From Terramyces sp. JEL0728 (lineage: Eukaryota; Chytridiomycota; Chytridiomycetes; Rhizophydiales; Terramycetaceae), in the NCBI GenBank assembly GCA_027603945.1, contig JADIIU010000016.1, forward strand, positions 62,001-126,000: 64,000 nt of DNA, written 5' to 3'. Position numbers and translations under genes: made by a program. The notes under the pieces are model-generated. The model did not search any database. It was not told where the DNA came from and saw only the letters and a program-made list of their open reading frames with translations. Positions 11,179 to 22,597 of this stretch are shown here, in pieces; position 1 is the first letter of the stretch; each line of letters opens with the position of its first letter.

Positions 11179-12845
11179 ATGGCGCTGAACACCAAGGATA
11201 AAATAGCATTGCTAGCAGTGGTAGGAGCATTCGTTTCTGCAGTAGCATATTTTCTCAGCACTCCAAATACACTTGCGCATGGAAGGAAAAAGGGCCAAAA
11301 ACTAAGAGAAGCAAAAAAGAAACAAAGTAAATTGGGCCCAAAAGAAGAACCAGAAGTTCAAATGGAAGCAATTCCAAGCAGGGAGCTGAAAGAAGAAGCT
11401 GCCCACGCAGTCGAAAGTGGCAGCACAACCACAGAGTTTCAGGAATTAGAACTTGACGAAAACTCTGGAATTATCGATGGGACAATCGAGATTAATATTG
11501 GTCAAGATTTATCATTCCAAAAATATACTGGGGGAAATTCCGTTGGAGAAACCAGCGATCCGCACCAAGAAATACCAATTCAACCTCAAATCCCCCACAA
11601 ATCAATGAAAGCCACTCAGTCCACTATGGTAGAGATACCTGATTATATCTACTATGAAGAAAGTAATTTCTGTTCAAATGTAATTAATTTATTCTTGAAC
11701 AGTGATGCTGTATATATTTCAGACGCTGCTAAAAGTGTTAGCGAGTCTCCATCTATAGCAGTGGATGTTGCTGGATCAAACCAGGAGGAAGAAGTAAATG
11801 CTGGCCAGTGTGATGTCAAAGTGCGAAACCACTTTGAAGATGTAAAAAACCCTCCTGTCCAAGTTGAAAAGAAGGATACTGTTGCTATCCAAATTGAAGT
11901 GATGGCCAGAGAAAGAGAGGAGGAAATTGACAAATCTGAAAAGTCTACTGTAAACACACCAGTTAAAGCTGATATGCTACTATTCGATGAGAAATCAAAC
12001 TATTATTTCTTAGAAAATGGCCTGGTTACCTACGATTACAATATGGTTCTTTATGAACCACACTGTTCAACTATTATGCAGGACGTTGGCCAGAAATCCT
12101 TAAAAGTAGGTTCAAACAAGAAAATTAAAGAAACTCAACAAAAATCCGTCAAGCAAGAAAAGGCGTTAGAAGTATTTACATCAACCGTAGAAAGAGAATT
12201 TGGTTTGCACATGTTGGAGCACTCGGAAGTTTCAACTCAATTTTATTTCGCAAATGGTGCATTGGTATTTAATTCCGTCTTGCTGGACCATCTGGAAATG
12301 CAAAAAGATCCAACTATACCTTTGGTAATTCCACAGAGTGGTGAACTCGGGAAGACTCATTCGTATATAATCCCCAACAAGATCTCAAGCAAAGATGTAA
12401 GAGATATCAAATTCAGCCCTGAATTTTTAGTTCATTCAGAAGAATCAAATCTTTTCTATTTCGATAGTGGCATGTTTAAATTCGACTATTCAACAAACAG
12501 CTCATCCCAGACTAAACCACAACAAAAGCAATCAAATCCGCCTACTCCAATCTCTGTAAAAAAGTGCGCCTCGCAATCTGATAGCTCTGATAAAACTTTA
12601 GTCAAATTGCTCGCTTCTCAAGAAAAACAAAGTCCCAAACTTGTGTTTCAAGCTCCAAAAAACATCGGGCCCAATATATCCAAGTTTGTAGAGCTTTATG
12701 AAAACGAAGCTTTCAAAAGTGCTAAAAGCCAGAGCGAGCCAGTCAAAGGTACTATTTTCTAACTGTAGCCAAAATTTCCAGCCAAAAGTCCTGCGAAACA
12801 CTGGTGAATGACGACGACTCCTTATCTGATACAACAGCAGTATAG
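11179..12845 (+). CDS. Unrecognised single-span membrane protein with internal FYF-x2-G repeats
   Basis: A 548-aa protein with one 20-nt intron (12749-12768). Residues 7-27 form one hydrophobic helix (KIALLAVVGAFVSAVAYFLS) followed by a Lys/Arg-rich stretch, typical of a signal anchor or tail facing the cytosol. The rest is acidic and polar. A short motif recurs at spacings of about 70-100 residues: SNYYFLENGLVTYDY, TQFYFANGALVFNS and NLFYFDSGMFKFDY, with a weaker earlier copy near YYEESNFCSN. The consensus is aromatic-Phe-x-x-Gly-hydrophobic-x-aromatic-Asp/Asn. I do not recognise a family. ER or mitochondrial outer membrane location is possible. The ATG at 11179 is the first in frame. Confidence 0.6.
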
Positions 12846-13112
12846 TAATCTAAATTTTTTATTATCCAAATACAATTTCGTACGCTATTACTAATATGTT
12901 CAAAACCACTAGTGGTACTAATTTAACAAATAATTACTTCTCAATAACGTTCGCACTGCTGATATCATATTTACTAATTTGTGCTTGAACGAATTTGGGT
13001 CGTAATTTGAATTGGCGAGTCCGACTAAGTTAACCCCGATTACTCTGCGCAAGGAATCGCTCCTCGTTTAATATTGCAACTGCGTTAATCAATAACAGAA
13101 CAACGTAAAATA
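12846..13112. other. 267-bp intergenic gap with two inverted repeats
   Basis: Long for this genome. It holds a perfect 12-bp palindrome (ACCACTAGTGGT, 12905-12916) and an imperfect stem (12948-12956 with 12981-12991; CGTTC and GCAC pair with GTGC and GAACG around a 2-nt bulge; 24-nt loop). No tRNA-like arms, snRNA signature or convincing ORF seen. It may hold a promoter or a small structured RNA. Confidence 0.35.
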
Positions 13113-14041
13113 ATGTCCCAAACCCAAAAAGCAACATTCAGATTGGGATCAAGGTTGCAATTTTTTTTTCAAATGAAGCATGGAATACGATTCTGGCAAA
13201 AGAAACTAGGAAGAAAACCAAATCACCGACTATCCCTGCAGTCCAACTTATTGGCTGAATTGGTTGACCATGAACAGATTCAAACCACAACTGCAAAAGC
13301 CAAATTTATCAAACACGAAATGGAAAAAGTATCCGCTGCCTAACGTAGATAATCAATATGGCAAAGAAAGGAACTGCAAAGGATTTAGAATATATTTCCA
13401 GTAAACTGAATGGTAATGAGAAAATCGTTCCCAAGGTAATGCACCTGTTGGCCAAGAGATATCAAGACAGGAGTGCGGGATATGTTAGAATATTAAAGAA
13501 CGGATACAGAGGTAATGGCTCAGATCGGGCTGCCTTATCTATTATTGAGTTTGTCAACAATCCAAACGATATTATTTACAATTTAGCGAAAAAGAATGAA
13601 ACAGTGTTAAAGGATAAATTGGTTTCCATTGAATCTCAAAAGTATAAAAGATTGATTCTGCAGCTGAAGGATTTATCAACTGGCCAGCCATTAGAGTATG
13701 TGAAATTGGAAGACAGACATGATATTACAGGAAGAGAAAGAAAAATTGTTAGTGCAAAGGAAAGATCCGCACACAAGGTCTTGGCCAAGTACGAAAGAGT
13801 TTTGAAGAGTTATCCAGAAGCTAGGGGTGCGGACGAGCAATCAATCGAAAAACTACAAGCAATGATTGAAAACAAGGAATATCCAAAGAATTTACTCGAC
13901 GGATTCGTCCAGCCAATTAAGGCCGAAACTGATATTGAAACAAAGGAAGAGCCTGTCCAAATACAGGAAGTTGTTGAGAAGGCACCCGAACCATCGAAAT
14001 CCTTTATGGACAAATATTTCGGTAGATTTATGAAAAAATAA
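13113..14041 (+). CDS. Mitochondrial large-subunit ribosomal protein bL17m (MRPL8/MRPL17)
   Basis: Two exons (20-nt intron, 13329-13348) give 302 aa. The bL17 core is visible: MKHGIRFWQKKLGRKPNHRLSL, then LVDHEQIQTTTAKAKFIKHEMEK and YVRILKNGYRGNGSDRAALSIIE. Bacterial L17 is about 120 aa; this protein adds a roughly 20-residue Arg/Gln-containing leader that could be a targeting peptide, and a long C-terminal extension ending in an acidic and then basic tail, as in fungal mitochondrial versions. bL17 lies near the exit tunnel of the large subunit. I took the first ATG at 13113; initiation at the internal MKHG is the alternative, leaving no leader. Confidence 0.88.
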
Positions 14042-14067
14042 AGTTATTGGCGTTATTTCTTACTCGC

Positions 14068-15055
14068 ATGGCTGTATTACTAGCTTGCATTCACCAATAT
14101 CTGATCAGATTATTGATTAGATTTTTTGGTGATGAAAAACTTTCCATGGAAAGCTATTCTCCACTGGAAATTTTCCTGGATAAATATAGTGCGACTTTAG
14201 CAGCTACCTCAGCAGGGATATGCAGCGTATTGTTCGGATATCCCTTTGATTCACTTAAAACCAGGATGCAGGCATATAGATATACATCTACACATGAATG
14301 TATACAAAAGACCATTAGAAACGAGGGATACCTGGGGTTCTATCGAGGAGTCGCTCCGATATTAGTCTCCGTATCTGTATCTAGATCGATATCATTTTCA
14401 ATATATGTAGAATCAAAAAAATACTTTACAAAAGCATTCAAAAATACAGCCAAATTTCAATCCCTAATGCTATCATCACTAATCTCCGGAGGTATAACAG
14501 GCGGCACTGTCGCGATATTCAGTGCCCCAATTGAATTTATCAAAGTTCAGCGACAACTAGAGGGATCGCAAATCAGAAAAAACACATTTGAATGGGCAAG
14601 ATTTATTTACAAGAACCATGGAGTATTTGGGTTTTACAAAGGATTCCCACTTCATTTTTTACGAGATATTTTTGGGACTGGATGCTATTTCTCAATCTAC
14701 GAAGCATTCAAATTCGCGAGCAGGCAATTTCTGGATCCAGGTCCAATGGTACACTTACTAGGAGGGGGAGTTGCTGGAACCCTTAGTTGGATTGTCTTAT
14801 TTCCGATAGATTTGTGTAAGAGTGTCATCCAAAAGGAAGCGCTAAAACCACATCCGCAATTCTCATCTGTATTTGCATTTATCAAAGTCCGATATACGCA
14901 TGAAGGGATATATGGATTTTACAGAGGAATCTCCCCTCAGCTTATTCGTAGCTTTCCAGTTCATTCGATAAACTTTATAGGTATTCTGTGAAATAACTGT
15001 AGTTCTTGAAAAGGTTTTATCTCTGGTGAGAATCGAGAAGAGCGATAGTCTGTAA
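14068..15055 (+). CDS. Mitochondrial carrier family (SLC25) transporter
   Basis: A 321-aa protein with three carrier repeats. The signature Px[DE]xx[KR] occurs as YPFDSLKTRMQ, APIEFIKVQRQL and FPIDLCKSVIQ, each followed by a GFYRG/GFYKG type motif. One 22-nt intron (14981-15002) near the 3' end joins NFI to VLEK; without splicing the protein would end early. The second repeat's PIEFIKVQ resembles the amino-acid/acylcarnitine branch of the family, but substrate assignment from motifs alone is not safe. Inner mitochondrial membrane location is expected. The ATG at 14068 is the first; a second at 14149 would remove a hydrophobic leader not typical of carriers. It starts 26 bp after the bL17m stop on the same strand. 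Confidence 0.82.
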
Positions 15056-15089
15056 CTTATGCTGTAATAAATTCTATAGAAAATTTTCA

Positions 15090-17334
15090 ATGATCTTGCA
15101 TTTCCTTTTGCTTCAAACCGCACTAGCATATCCGGATTGTTCAAATATCAACGAATTGAAACGGCAGCTTGAAGCTTACGATGAAATTACAAATGATGAA
15201 AACACAATTCTGTCCAACTTTGTCTCTACAAAGCAGGAAGAGCGAGAACCAATTGAAACACACGACAAGATTAATGCAATGAACCAAATATTCGAATGTG
15301 ATAAAAAATATGCCGCAGACTTGTATTTCTACGGTGATTATATCAGGCAGAATACCACTCGAGCTTTTGAACTGTACAAGGGGCTTTCTGACGACGGTGA
15401 TAAAAAAGGGCATTATATGGTAGGGATGTGTTATGCAACTGGAATTGGGGTGAAAAGAGATTATTCGAAAGCTCAGATCTATCTTTCGTTTGCAGCACTT
15501 TTAGGAGAAAAGAGAGCTTTTCAAACCTTGGCATACCATAATCATGCAGGGATTGGTATCTTTAGACTAACATTAGGAATGCCAAAATCTTGTTCAAATG
15601 CTCTATTTCATTATCAGCAAATTGCAGAGGAAGCTTTTCAGGATTGGAGAAACGGACCGCCATTTGGAAAGAAACTTCCTCCAATGCCAATGAAGTTGGA
15701 TGAGCTCCAAGGTGGTATTTATGGGAAAGGTGCCAGTGGGATGGGAAATCCTGAATTAAGTATGAAAGATCCCAAATTGAACGAATTGGACCTAATTATG
15801 TTGTACAGGCTTCAAGCGGAAGCTGGAGACGCAGTTTCTCAAGTATTTATCAGTTAATGTAGTTTCTGCTCGCCCAATTTTATTATTTCGGCTCAGCCAA
15901 AGTACCTGTGAACTATAACAAAGCACTGGAATACTTTCAACAGGCAGCAAAGCAATATCCGACACAATCGAAAGATGATAAATCAAGCGAAGATGCCAAA
16001 CACCAAAAAGAAATTTCAATCGCCGCGTCCCGAAGCTGTGGATTCTTGGGACAAATGTACTGGAGGGGAGAAGGCGTTGAACCTGATATTGATAGAGCGC
16101 GACAATGGTTTGAAAGAGGTGTATCTCAAGATAATGCTGCCAGCCATTACGGCCTTGCGTTGATGTACATGGGTGGAGTAGGAGTTCCTAAGGATTATGC
16201 GGGTGCATTAAGACTATTGAATGACGGCAGTTCTATGGGAAGTAACGAAGCTCGGGTATTATTAGCTGAGCAGATGCTTGGTAACCCTGTAGCAGATTAT
16301 CCTAAAGTGGTAACATTGTTAGAAGTCGCAGCAAAAGGTGGTTATGCCCCTGCTTATTATCACTTGTCCAAAATTCTTGGCACCGGGTACCCTGGAACCC
16401 CTCCAAACTGTAAAAACGCTATGATTGTATTTATTTATTAATTCAGTATGCAAAGTTATTTGTGGAAAGGACTAATTGGCACGACTCTACCTTGGAAAAG
16501 GCCGATTTGGCATTTAAAAGATCCATGTTTACATCAGCATTGACCTACTATACAATAGCTGCTGAACAGGGATCTGAAATTGCTCAGATTAATGCAGCAT
16601 TAATTTTAGATACTAAAGCCGCTCCAAGGTACCCAGAACATTTATTCAACTTTGATAAATGGAACCCATATGACTTTGCTATAGTTTTCTATCACAGAGC
16701 TGCGAACCAAGGACATGTGGATGCAAGAGTAAGGGTGGGTGACTTGTATTATTATGGCTTTGGTACCAATGGCACGTTAGATGACGAGTTGACATTCAAA
16801 GGACCGCGTATTTCCCATGTAATCGCTAAACAAATCCATATAAACATCCCTATGGCACCAGACTTTGCACAAGCAGTGTTACACTACAGTGCTGCCGCCG
16901 AAGGAGAATTCTCTCATAGTAGCATCGCAATGTTTAACTTGGGATACATGTACGAACATGGAATGGGTGTAGAGAAGGTAAATACCAGCTAACCGCAGGA
17001 CTATCACCTTGCAAAGAGATGGTATGATTTATGTCTGACAACAAATCCGGGCAGTTATTTGCCAGTTCAGATCGCTAATGTGAAATTACACTTGAAGTGG
17101 GTTCTTTCTGACTTGTACACTCTGTGGACAAATTTGTTTAAAGAAAAAGTAAAGACGCAGGCTAGTCAAATTCCAGGAGAAGAATTTGCAGACACAGAAG
17201 AAACTGCTTTTCTTTGGGGGAATGAAAATAGCTTGCTCTTCTCTTTAGTGGCTGTATTTCTAGGTTTGGTGTGGTATCGCCGTTTGTTGATGGGCATGTT
17301 AAATCCAAATGTAAATCCTGTTGCTCAACAATAA
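15090..17334 (+). CDS. HRD3: HRD3/SEL1L, Sel1-repeat subunit of the ER-associated degradation ligase
   Basis: Four exons (introns 15843-15862, 16427-16446, 16978-16998; 20-21 nt) give 727 aa. A signal peptide (MILHFLLLQTALA) is followed by many Sel1-like repeats, for example GHYMVGMCYATGIGVKRDY, CGFLGQMYWRGEGVEPD and SHYGLALMYMGGVGVPKDY. A C-terminal transmembrane helix (LLFSLVAVFLGLVWYR) precedes a short cytosolic tail. This is the layout of Hrd3/SEL1L, which holds the Hrd1 ubiquitin ligase and recruits misfolded ER proteins. Several NxT/NxS sites lie in the lumenal part. Length is slightly below yeast Hrd3 (833 aa). Confidence 0.9.
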
Positions 17335-17434
17335 AACTCATGACATTAATAATTTTTGGCAAAGTGGGCATTAAGCATTTGAACACAATCTTGCTGTAAC
17401 ATTTTTTTAATTTAAAGCAAAGAATTACTTTATT

Positions 17435-19242
17435 CTAAGAGTCTACTTTGGTTTCTTCTTTGACAGCTTCTTTTGGTTCGACAGCTTTTGTTTCGACAGC
17501 TTTTTTTGGTTTGACAGCTTTTTTTGTTTCGACAGCTTCATGATCTTCAGGGCACACATACCCGTACTTTAGTGCGAGCTCTACCGATACTTTTGAACCA
17601 GTATTTATAAGTTCATTGGTAACTTTATCTCTGGTGCTCTTCTGCCCCAAGGAATAGAGATAGTCTATCTGTTCAGACGAAATCCAAGGCACTGTTCGTG
17701 AAACAGCAGTGTCATCAACCGAACCGTCGCCATTAGCTTCTTGCCATACTTCACTGTACTCTGAAAGCAGCCCTAAAATTGCTGGGAATACCACTTTTTC
17801 TTGGCCTTCGCCCCACAAGAAATGCAAATGTTCATATTCTTTGTTACACAATAATTACCTTGTACATTCAAGCAAAATACTGGCTCCTTAATAGTGTCCA
17901 AAATATAATCCATGTCCGGCAACGTATCTCTCCCGCCGTGGAAAATTGCGATTGGAGTTTGGATTTGAGATGTCGGATAAGTTGGTACTTTGTAGCCCTG
18001 CTTTTGCATTGCAGGCACCACAGTCGGAGATTCATTATACATCTGGAAAGTTTCACTTTGCATAATTTGGAACCAATGCACAACACATTTAACGGCAGTG
18101 TAGGAATATAAATGGCGATAGATAATATGCTTGCTATTCATAAACTTGGACTCCCAGCCAAATAATCCCCACATTGAAATATCAATGGCCCAGCTAAATG
18201 TCCAAGGGGTAAGTATACTCTGCCAAAAGATTACTGAGGACAGCAGAGCCTTTCTTCCAAACAACAAGTAAATCACTTCAGGCGACGCGTTTACCAAGGA
18301 ATGAATTGTTTTATTTTCCAACCCTATCGATTAATTAAAAGTACCTTTAGGCTTTGTAGCTGGAGCCAAAGCAATGAACAAGTTGATTTTCTTATTTAAA
18401 CTTGGGTTTAAAGAAAGAGAAGAAAATCCTTGTGCTGTTCCTTGAGAAAACCCGATGTACGTCAACGAAGGAGCACCAGTGAAATTCAAAATATAGTCCA
18501 CAGAGTCTGGTAAGTCATACATTGCCAATTGATCCATGGAGAAATCCCAAAACTTTTCTTCGTTAGGCTTGTATTTTTTGTGCTTGCAACTATATTTGTT
18601 ACCCCTCGTATTGCCCAACCACACATCATATCCAGCATCGGCCAAAGTCAAAGCTAGTGATTCTAAGGAGTTTGGGCTGGCTACCCAAACCTCCGAGCAC
18701 ATTAAAAACCCATGCCACAAGATAACAACTGGGCGATTTGCTTGCGTGTCTTCAAATGACATATGGGAACGCTTCCTTCGAATATTGTTTTTGTTTTTTA
18801 AATTTTCGGCTCTAGAGAAAGGAATTCTATGAAGAGCCAAAATATAACCGTCTTTTGTTGTTACATAATGAGTTTGGAATGGAAATCCCCTGTATGTTAA
18901 AGATAAACTTTACCAAAAGTTTACGAATTCTTCAGTCGAATTTAGTTGATTGAAAACAGATTCGACAGTCTTGGTCTTTCCTGTTATATGCTCCTCTTGG
19001 ACAGAAGGTCCAAAAAGTCCCGAAATACGCTTTACAAAGTTATCAACAACCCAGCGCAACGGCAAAATGGCGAAAACGATTCTAAGAATTGGTTCGAAAA
19101 TTAAAATAGTAAATGCCAACACAATTCGTACGTAATCTGATAAATTGAGTCGTCCAAGGATTGGAATATTTATCATTGTAATTCTCGTTCGGGTTGAAGG
19201 CGAAAAAAGAGGCAAAAATTGTTTGGCTTTCATGTGCTTCAT
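17435..19242 (-). CDS. Membrane-anchored acid/steryl-ester lipase (Yeh/Tgl1 type)
   Basis: Four exons (introns of 24, 21 and 20 nt at 18890-18913, 18324-18344, 17839-17858) give 580 aa. The N-terminus has a hydrophobic span (YVRIVLAFTILIFEPILRIV). The alpha/beta-hydrolase core shows GFPFQTHYVTTKDGYILALHR, the oxyanion-region HGFLMCSEVWV, NTRGN, the nucleophile elbow YIGFSQGTAQ (Ser), the acid GGRDTLPD and the histidine HLHFLWGE. This order is that of the acid lipase family, including yeast Yeh1, Yeh2 and Tgl1, which hydrolyse steryl esters at the membrane or lipid droplets. The C-terminal 30 residues are a Lys/Val/Glu repeat encoded by GACAGCTT-containing units. Substrate is inferred. Confidence 0.85.
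17462..17538 (-). repeat. Degenerate GACAGCTT repeat encoding the lipase tail
   Basis: Five copies of GACAGCTT at 14-19-bp spacing, separated by TTT-rich spacers, encode the AVExK/AVKPK tail. Only the last 30 codons are affected. Confidence 0.7.
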
Positions 19243-21437
19243 TTAACTATAATATTCTGAAAACAAACAAAAACAAAAACTGTACTTTATATAGCTACCA
19301 GTCCAATGGTCTCTGGTATGATGGCAAGACCAATTTGTATCACCCATACACGGATGTTTGTAACAGACAAGTCAAATTCCCCAAGACCAACAACAAAAGC
19401 GACTACATATTTGTGTTAAGAGTTGGTCATGGCACCATCAACTAATATGGGTTTACACCAAAAAAAATACCTAATCACACTCCCCAAGATTTCCCCATAG
19501 TCTTAGAATTACGTACGGTATTCGTTGCATGGTTGGACAGCGGATGAGACTTTCGTTAGAACGTCGTGCTCGCACCCTTGTCTTGGATAACATTGCAGTT
19601 CTATCTGAGAAAACGGCGCATTACTAAACCACTTCAGACGAATTGGGTGGCCATAATATCAAACAGCAGGCGCTATATGTAGTCAACTAGGAGCAATGTC
19701 TAGATATTCTATTGTTCTTGAAACTTCAATTTCAAACACTTTGGTACAAGGAACACATTCTCAATGAAGGATATCTACCATTCTCACACAATGAGTCCAT
19801 TGCGGCCATATTCATATTCCCAAACATAAGTGTTTTACAACTAAAACTCTTTAATACCTCAAATATATTCTCTAAAGAGCAGAGGTTAGTTATTTCAGTA
19901 GGAAACTAGGTATTCTACTCACAACACAAGGTTTAATAGATGTTTGATTCAAAACATTTGATATATATCTGCAGCGCACATTGCTTTGTATATTAAACAC
20001 TTGATTGGAACAGATATATTACAATAGTCTGATGCCTAACAACGATCAGCTACAATAATGCTGTAAACCTTGACTTCTAATGTTCAAATTTATACACGAG
20101 TCGAGTTGAACTCTATTTCAAAATGTGTTTGATAATATTCAGTAAAATTTAAGGTAAAATCTGAAGGTGCGAATAGACTAACATGATTTGAATGTAATGA
20201 TATTGATGTTGGATAAATATACCATTTATTTAATTGGAGAATAATATAAATTGCCATACCAATATCTTTCTAGCGTGTCAAAAGTATTTCTGTAATGATA
20301 AATATCCAATACGAAGGAGTATTAATTAAATGGAGCCAAAAATTTCTTTGCCTTGAAACCTAATATTGAGGACGACTGAGTTGACTGGTGCATCGAAATT
20401 TGCAAAGATGAGATATCAGCTGCAATGTCAAATATACTAGGCATTAGTTGAGATTTAGTTACACAGTCCGCAGGCTCGCTTTGTTTATTTCCGTTATGAT
20501 GCAAAATATTATAACACATTTGGATTTTTATCCTTTTTAGTTCCATTGCCTCCATCCGAGTCTTAATTTACAATTCATAAACTCAATAATATCTACAAGG
20601 TAACTTTTCGGTAGATATTTGAGTCAGTTATAGTGGGTATTCGAATTTCCTCTACAATTCCTTGTTGCAATTAAGAATTTTAGAAAAAAACAATGATATT
20701 CGTTACGATATTTTATTCCAAAACACTTTCATGCCGCGATATTAATTAGCTTAATTTCACTCAATATAATGGTAATGATTACTAAATTTGTTAATCATTT
20801 ACTGTAGTTTAATTTAAAGGATATCCGTAGATTGGTACCAATGAATTCTGAAGTGTGGCAAGTTTTCAGCCAAAATGAAGCATGAATTGAATTTAAGTTT
20901 GAGACTCGTACCAATCAACTAGATTAGAAAGTTTATCCAACACGAGTCAATTAATTTAAAGCCAAACATATTGTAGTCCTATTTGGAGCAGTTTAGAATT
21001 ACAATAAGATTGTTTGTCCTGGATCATTGTTATACATCTAATATAAAGCCAGCCATGATGTTATAACTAAAGACTATTACTGCTTGGAAGTGTTCTATCT
21101 CGCATGGCTGGTGGGAAATCAGAAATTATACTTGACCAAAGATTTTTCTATACACTAATCAATGCCAATCTACAACGCACTATAAGGGATATTCCTCTCT
21201 TTATGTATTTTAGAGTGTATGAACACTATTTTCCAAATAGCTATCTTGATGTGAATTACTATTGAATCCCAGTTGAGATTATCGATTGTTCCAAACAAAT
21301 GCAAATAAATATTTGCAATTCTACCTGGAATGTCAAATAGAAACGACTGTAATTCTAATTCTTTACAAGTGGATACTCAACTTTATTTTTTACATTCAAG
21401 CTATACAATCAGCTGTGGTACCAACAGTAAATATTGT
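19243..21437. other. 2.2-kb gene-poor, AT-rich tract
   Basis: This is the only long stretch without a convincing gene. It is more AT-rich than its surroundings and rich in stops. Two coding-like scraps occur. One is a plus-strand frame at about 19283-19445 (ending YIFVLRVGHGTIN) without a start context. The other is a minus-strand ATG frame of 77 codons at 20322-20555 (MEAMELKRIK start). Neither has a recognisable motif, and no intron links them to other exons. No tRNA, terminal repeat or transposase signature was seen. It could hold gene relics, a replication origin, a centromere part or a noncoding RNA gene. Confidence 0.5.
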
Positions 21438-22502
21438 CTAGACGTCTATGAGCAATAATGCAAATAACATACATATTCCGTTTGAGAGAGTGGATTGAAG
21501 TGCAGTTGAAGCAGCTGGCTGAAATACTAGCCCAGAATCCAAAACTGTTGGTATTCCACATGTATTGTTTACATTTGCATTGGTTAATTTGTCTAGTCCG
21601 TTAAAGTCACAGAGTTGTCCATTATCATCAATGTGAATAGTTCCCTTTACATTGGTGGAGGAAAAAGCAGAAATGCTAGTTAATGCAGCATTCTTGTATA
21701 TATTTAGAGTGGTTACCGATTGGAGCCCTTTCAATCCGTCTAGGTTGGCTAAAAGTTTTGTATTTGTTATGCTTACTGTTGTACCGCTCAAACTACTTAA
21801 TAGATTGCTGAAAGGATCAACTGTTCCAATCCCGTACATGTTATCAATTGTAATGTTTCCCACTCGCATTACGGCTTGAGGAAATCCTAGAAAGTTCGAA
21901 ACAAGTGGCATACCAGAGAAATATATTGTGTTTCCAATACTGGTAATTTTTGCTAGCCCAGTTACTGATCGTAGTGCAACATTATTAATCAGTATCAGTC
22001 CCAATGAAAAACTGGAATTTCCAAGAATTGATTGCAGAGAAAGCATTCCGTTGATTGTAACTAGGTTTCTATTGTTTGTCACTGTTAGTCCGTAGTTTAT
22101 GGCTCGCAGATTATCGAACCCAAAGAGATTCTGTAATTGTGCATTGTTGTCTACAATCAACTCTTTTCCAATATACTGGAGCTGTGACATTCCGGTGATT
22201 GCACTGAATGTATTTGATTGCAGCTTTAAAGTACCTGTAACAGATGTCAAAATGAGGTTTGACATGTCACTAACCCCGATGATAGACAAATCGCCATCAA
22301 AAACTGTGCAGTTGTATCCCGTGAATGCATTCAAATATTCTTGTCCAACTATAACTGTTGTTCCGACACATGGGTTGGTGGCAGCTGGTGAATTGCTGGT
22401 TGCACTGGTGGGATCCAATGTGGCAGTCGCTATAGTACTCGTGGTTGATAAAGTCTCTGCGAATATCTGGTTTACACACACTAGAATTAACCAAATGCTC
22501 AT
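21438..22502 (-). CDS. Ecm33/Sps2-like GPI-anchored receptor-L-domain cell-wall protein
   Basis: A 354-aa intronless ORF, the only intron-free gene of confidence here. The N-terminal signal peptide (MSIWLILVCVNQIFA) is followed by a Ser/Thr/Ala-rich linker and two leucine-rich L-domain-like regions with repeats such as LSIIGVSDMSNLILTSVTG, LTVTNNRNLVTINGM and LNIYKNAALTSISAF. A conserved cysteine pair (CDFNGLD to NTCGIP) closes the domain, and a C-terminal hydrophobic tail (GICMLFALLLIDV) looks like a GPI-attachment signal. Many N-glycosylation sites are present. Fungal Ecm33/Sps2/Pst1 proteins have this layout and help organise the cell wall. Alternative: another surface L-domain protein. 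Confidence 0.78.
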   Translation of the reverse strand: MSIWLILVCVNQIFAETLSTTSTIATATLDPTSATSNSPAATNPCVGTTVIVGQEYLNAFTGYNCTVFDGDLSIIGVSDMSNLILTSVTGTLKLQSNTFSAITGMSQLQYIGKELIVDNNAQLQNLFGFDNLRAINYGLTVTNNRNLVTINGMLSLQSILGNSSFSLGLILINNVALRSVTGLAKITSIGNTIYFSGMPLVSNFLGFPQAVMRVGNITIDNMYGIGTVDPFSNLLSSLSGTTVSITNTKLLANLDGLKGLQSVTTLNIYKNAALTSISAFSSTNVKGTIHIDDNGQLCDFNGLDKLTNANVNNTCGIPTVLDSGLVFQPAASTALQSTLSNGICMLFALLLIDV

Positions 22503-22597
22503 TTTGAAAGTAAAGTTTTACCTATCCACCCCAATAAGCCACTGTGTCAAATCCCCAACAAATATCAATTCTTATATTTTATTGATGTAATTATTGC

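Noticed and set aside
20322..20555. Minus-strand 77-codon ORF with ATG in the gene-poor tract.
   Set aside because: No homology, no intron and no partner exons. Its length is within chance expectation for a 2.2-kb region, so it is mentioned only within the tract description.
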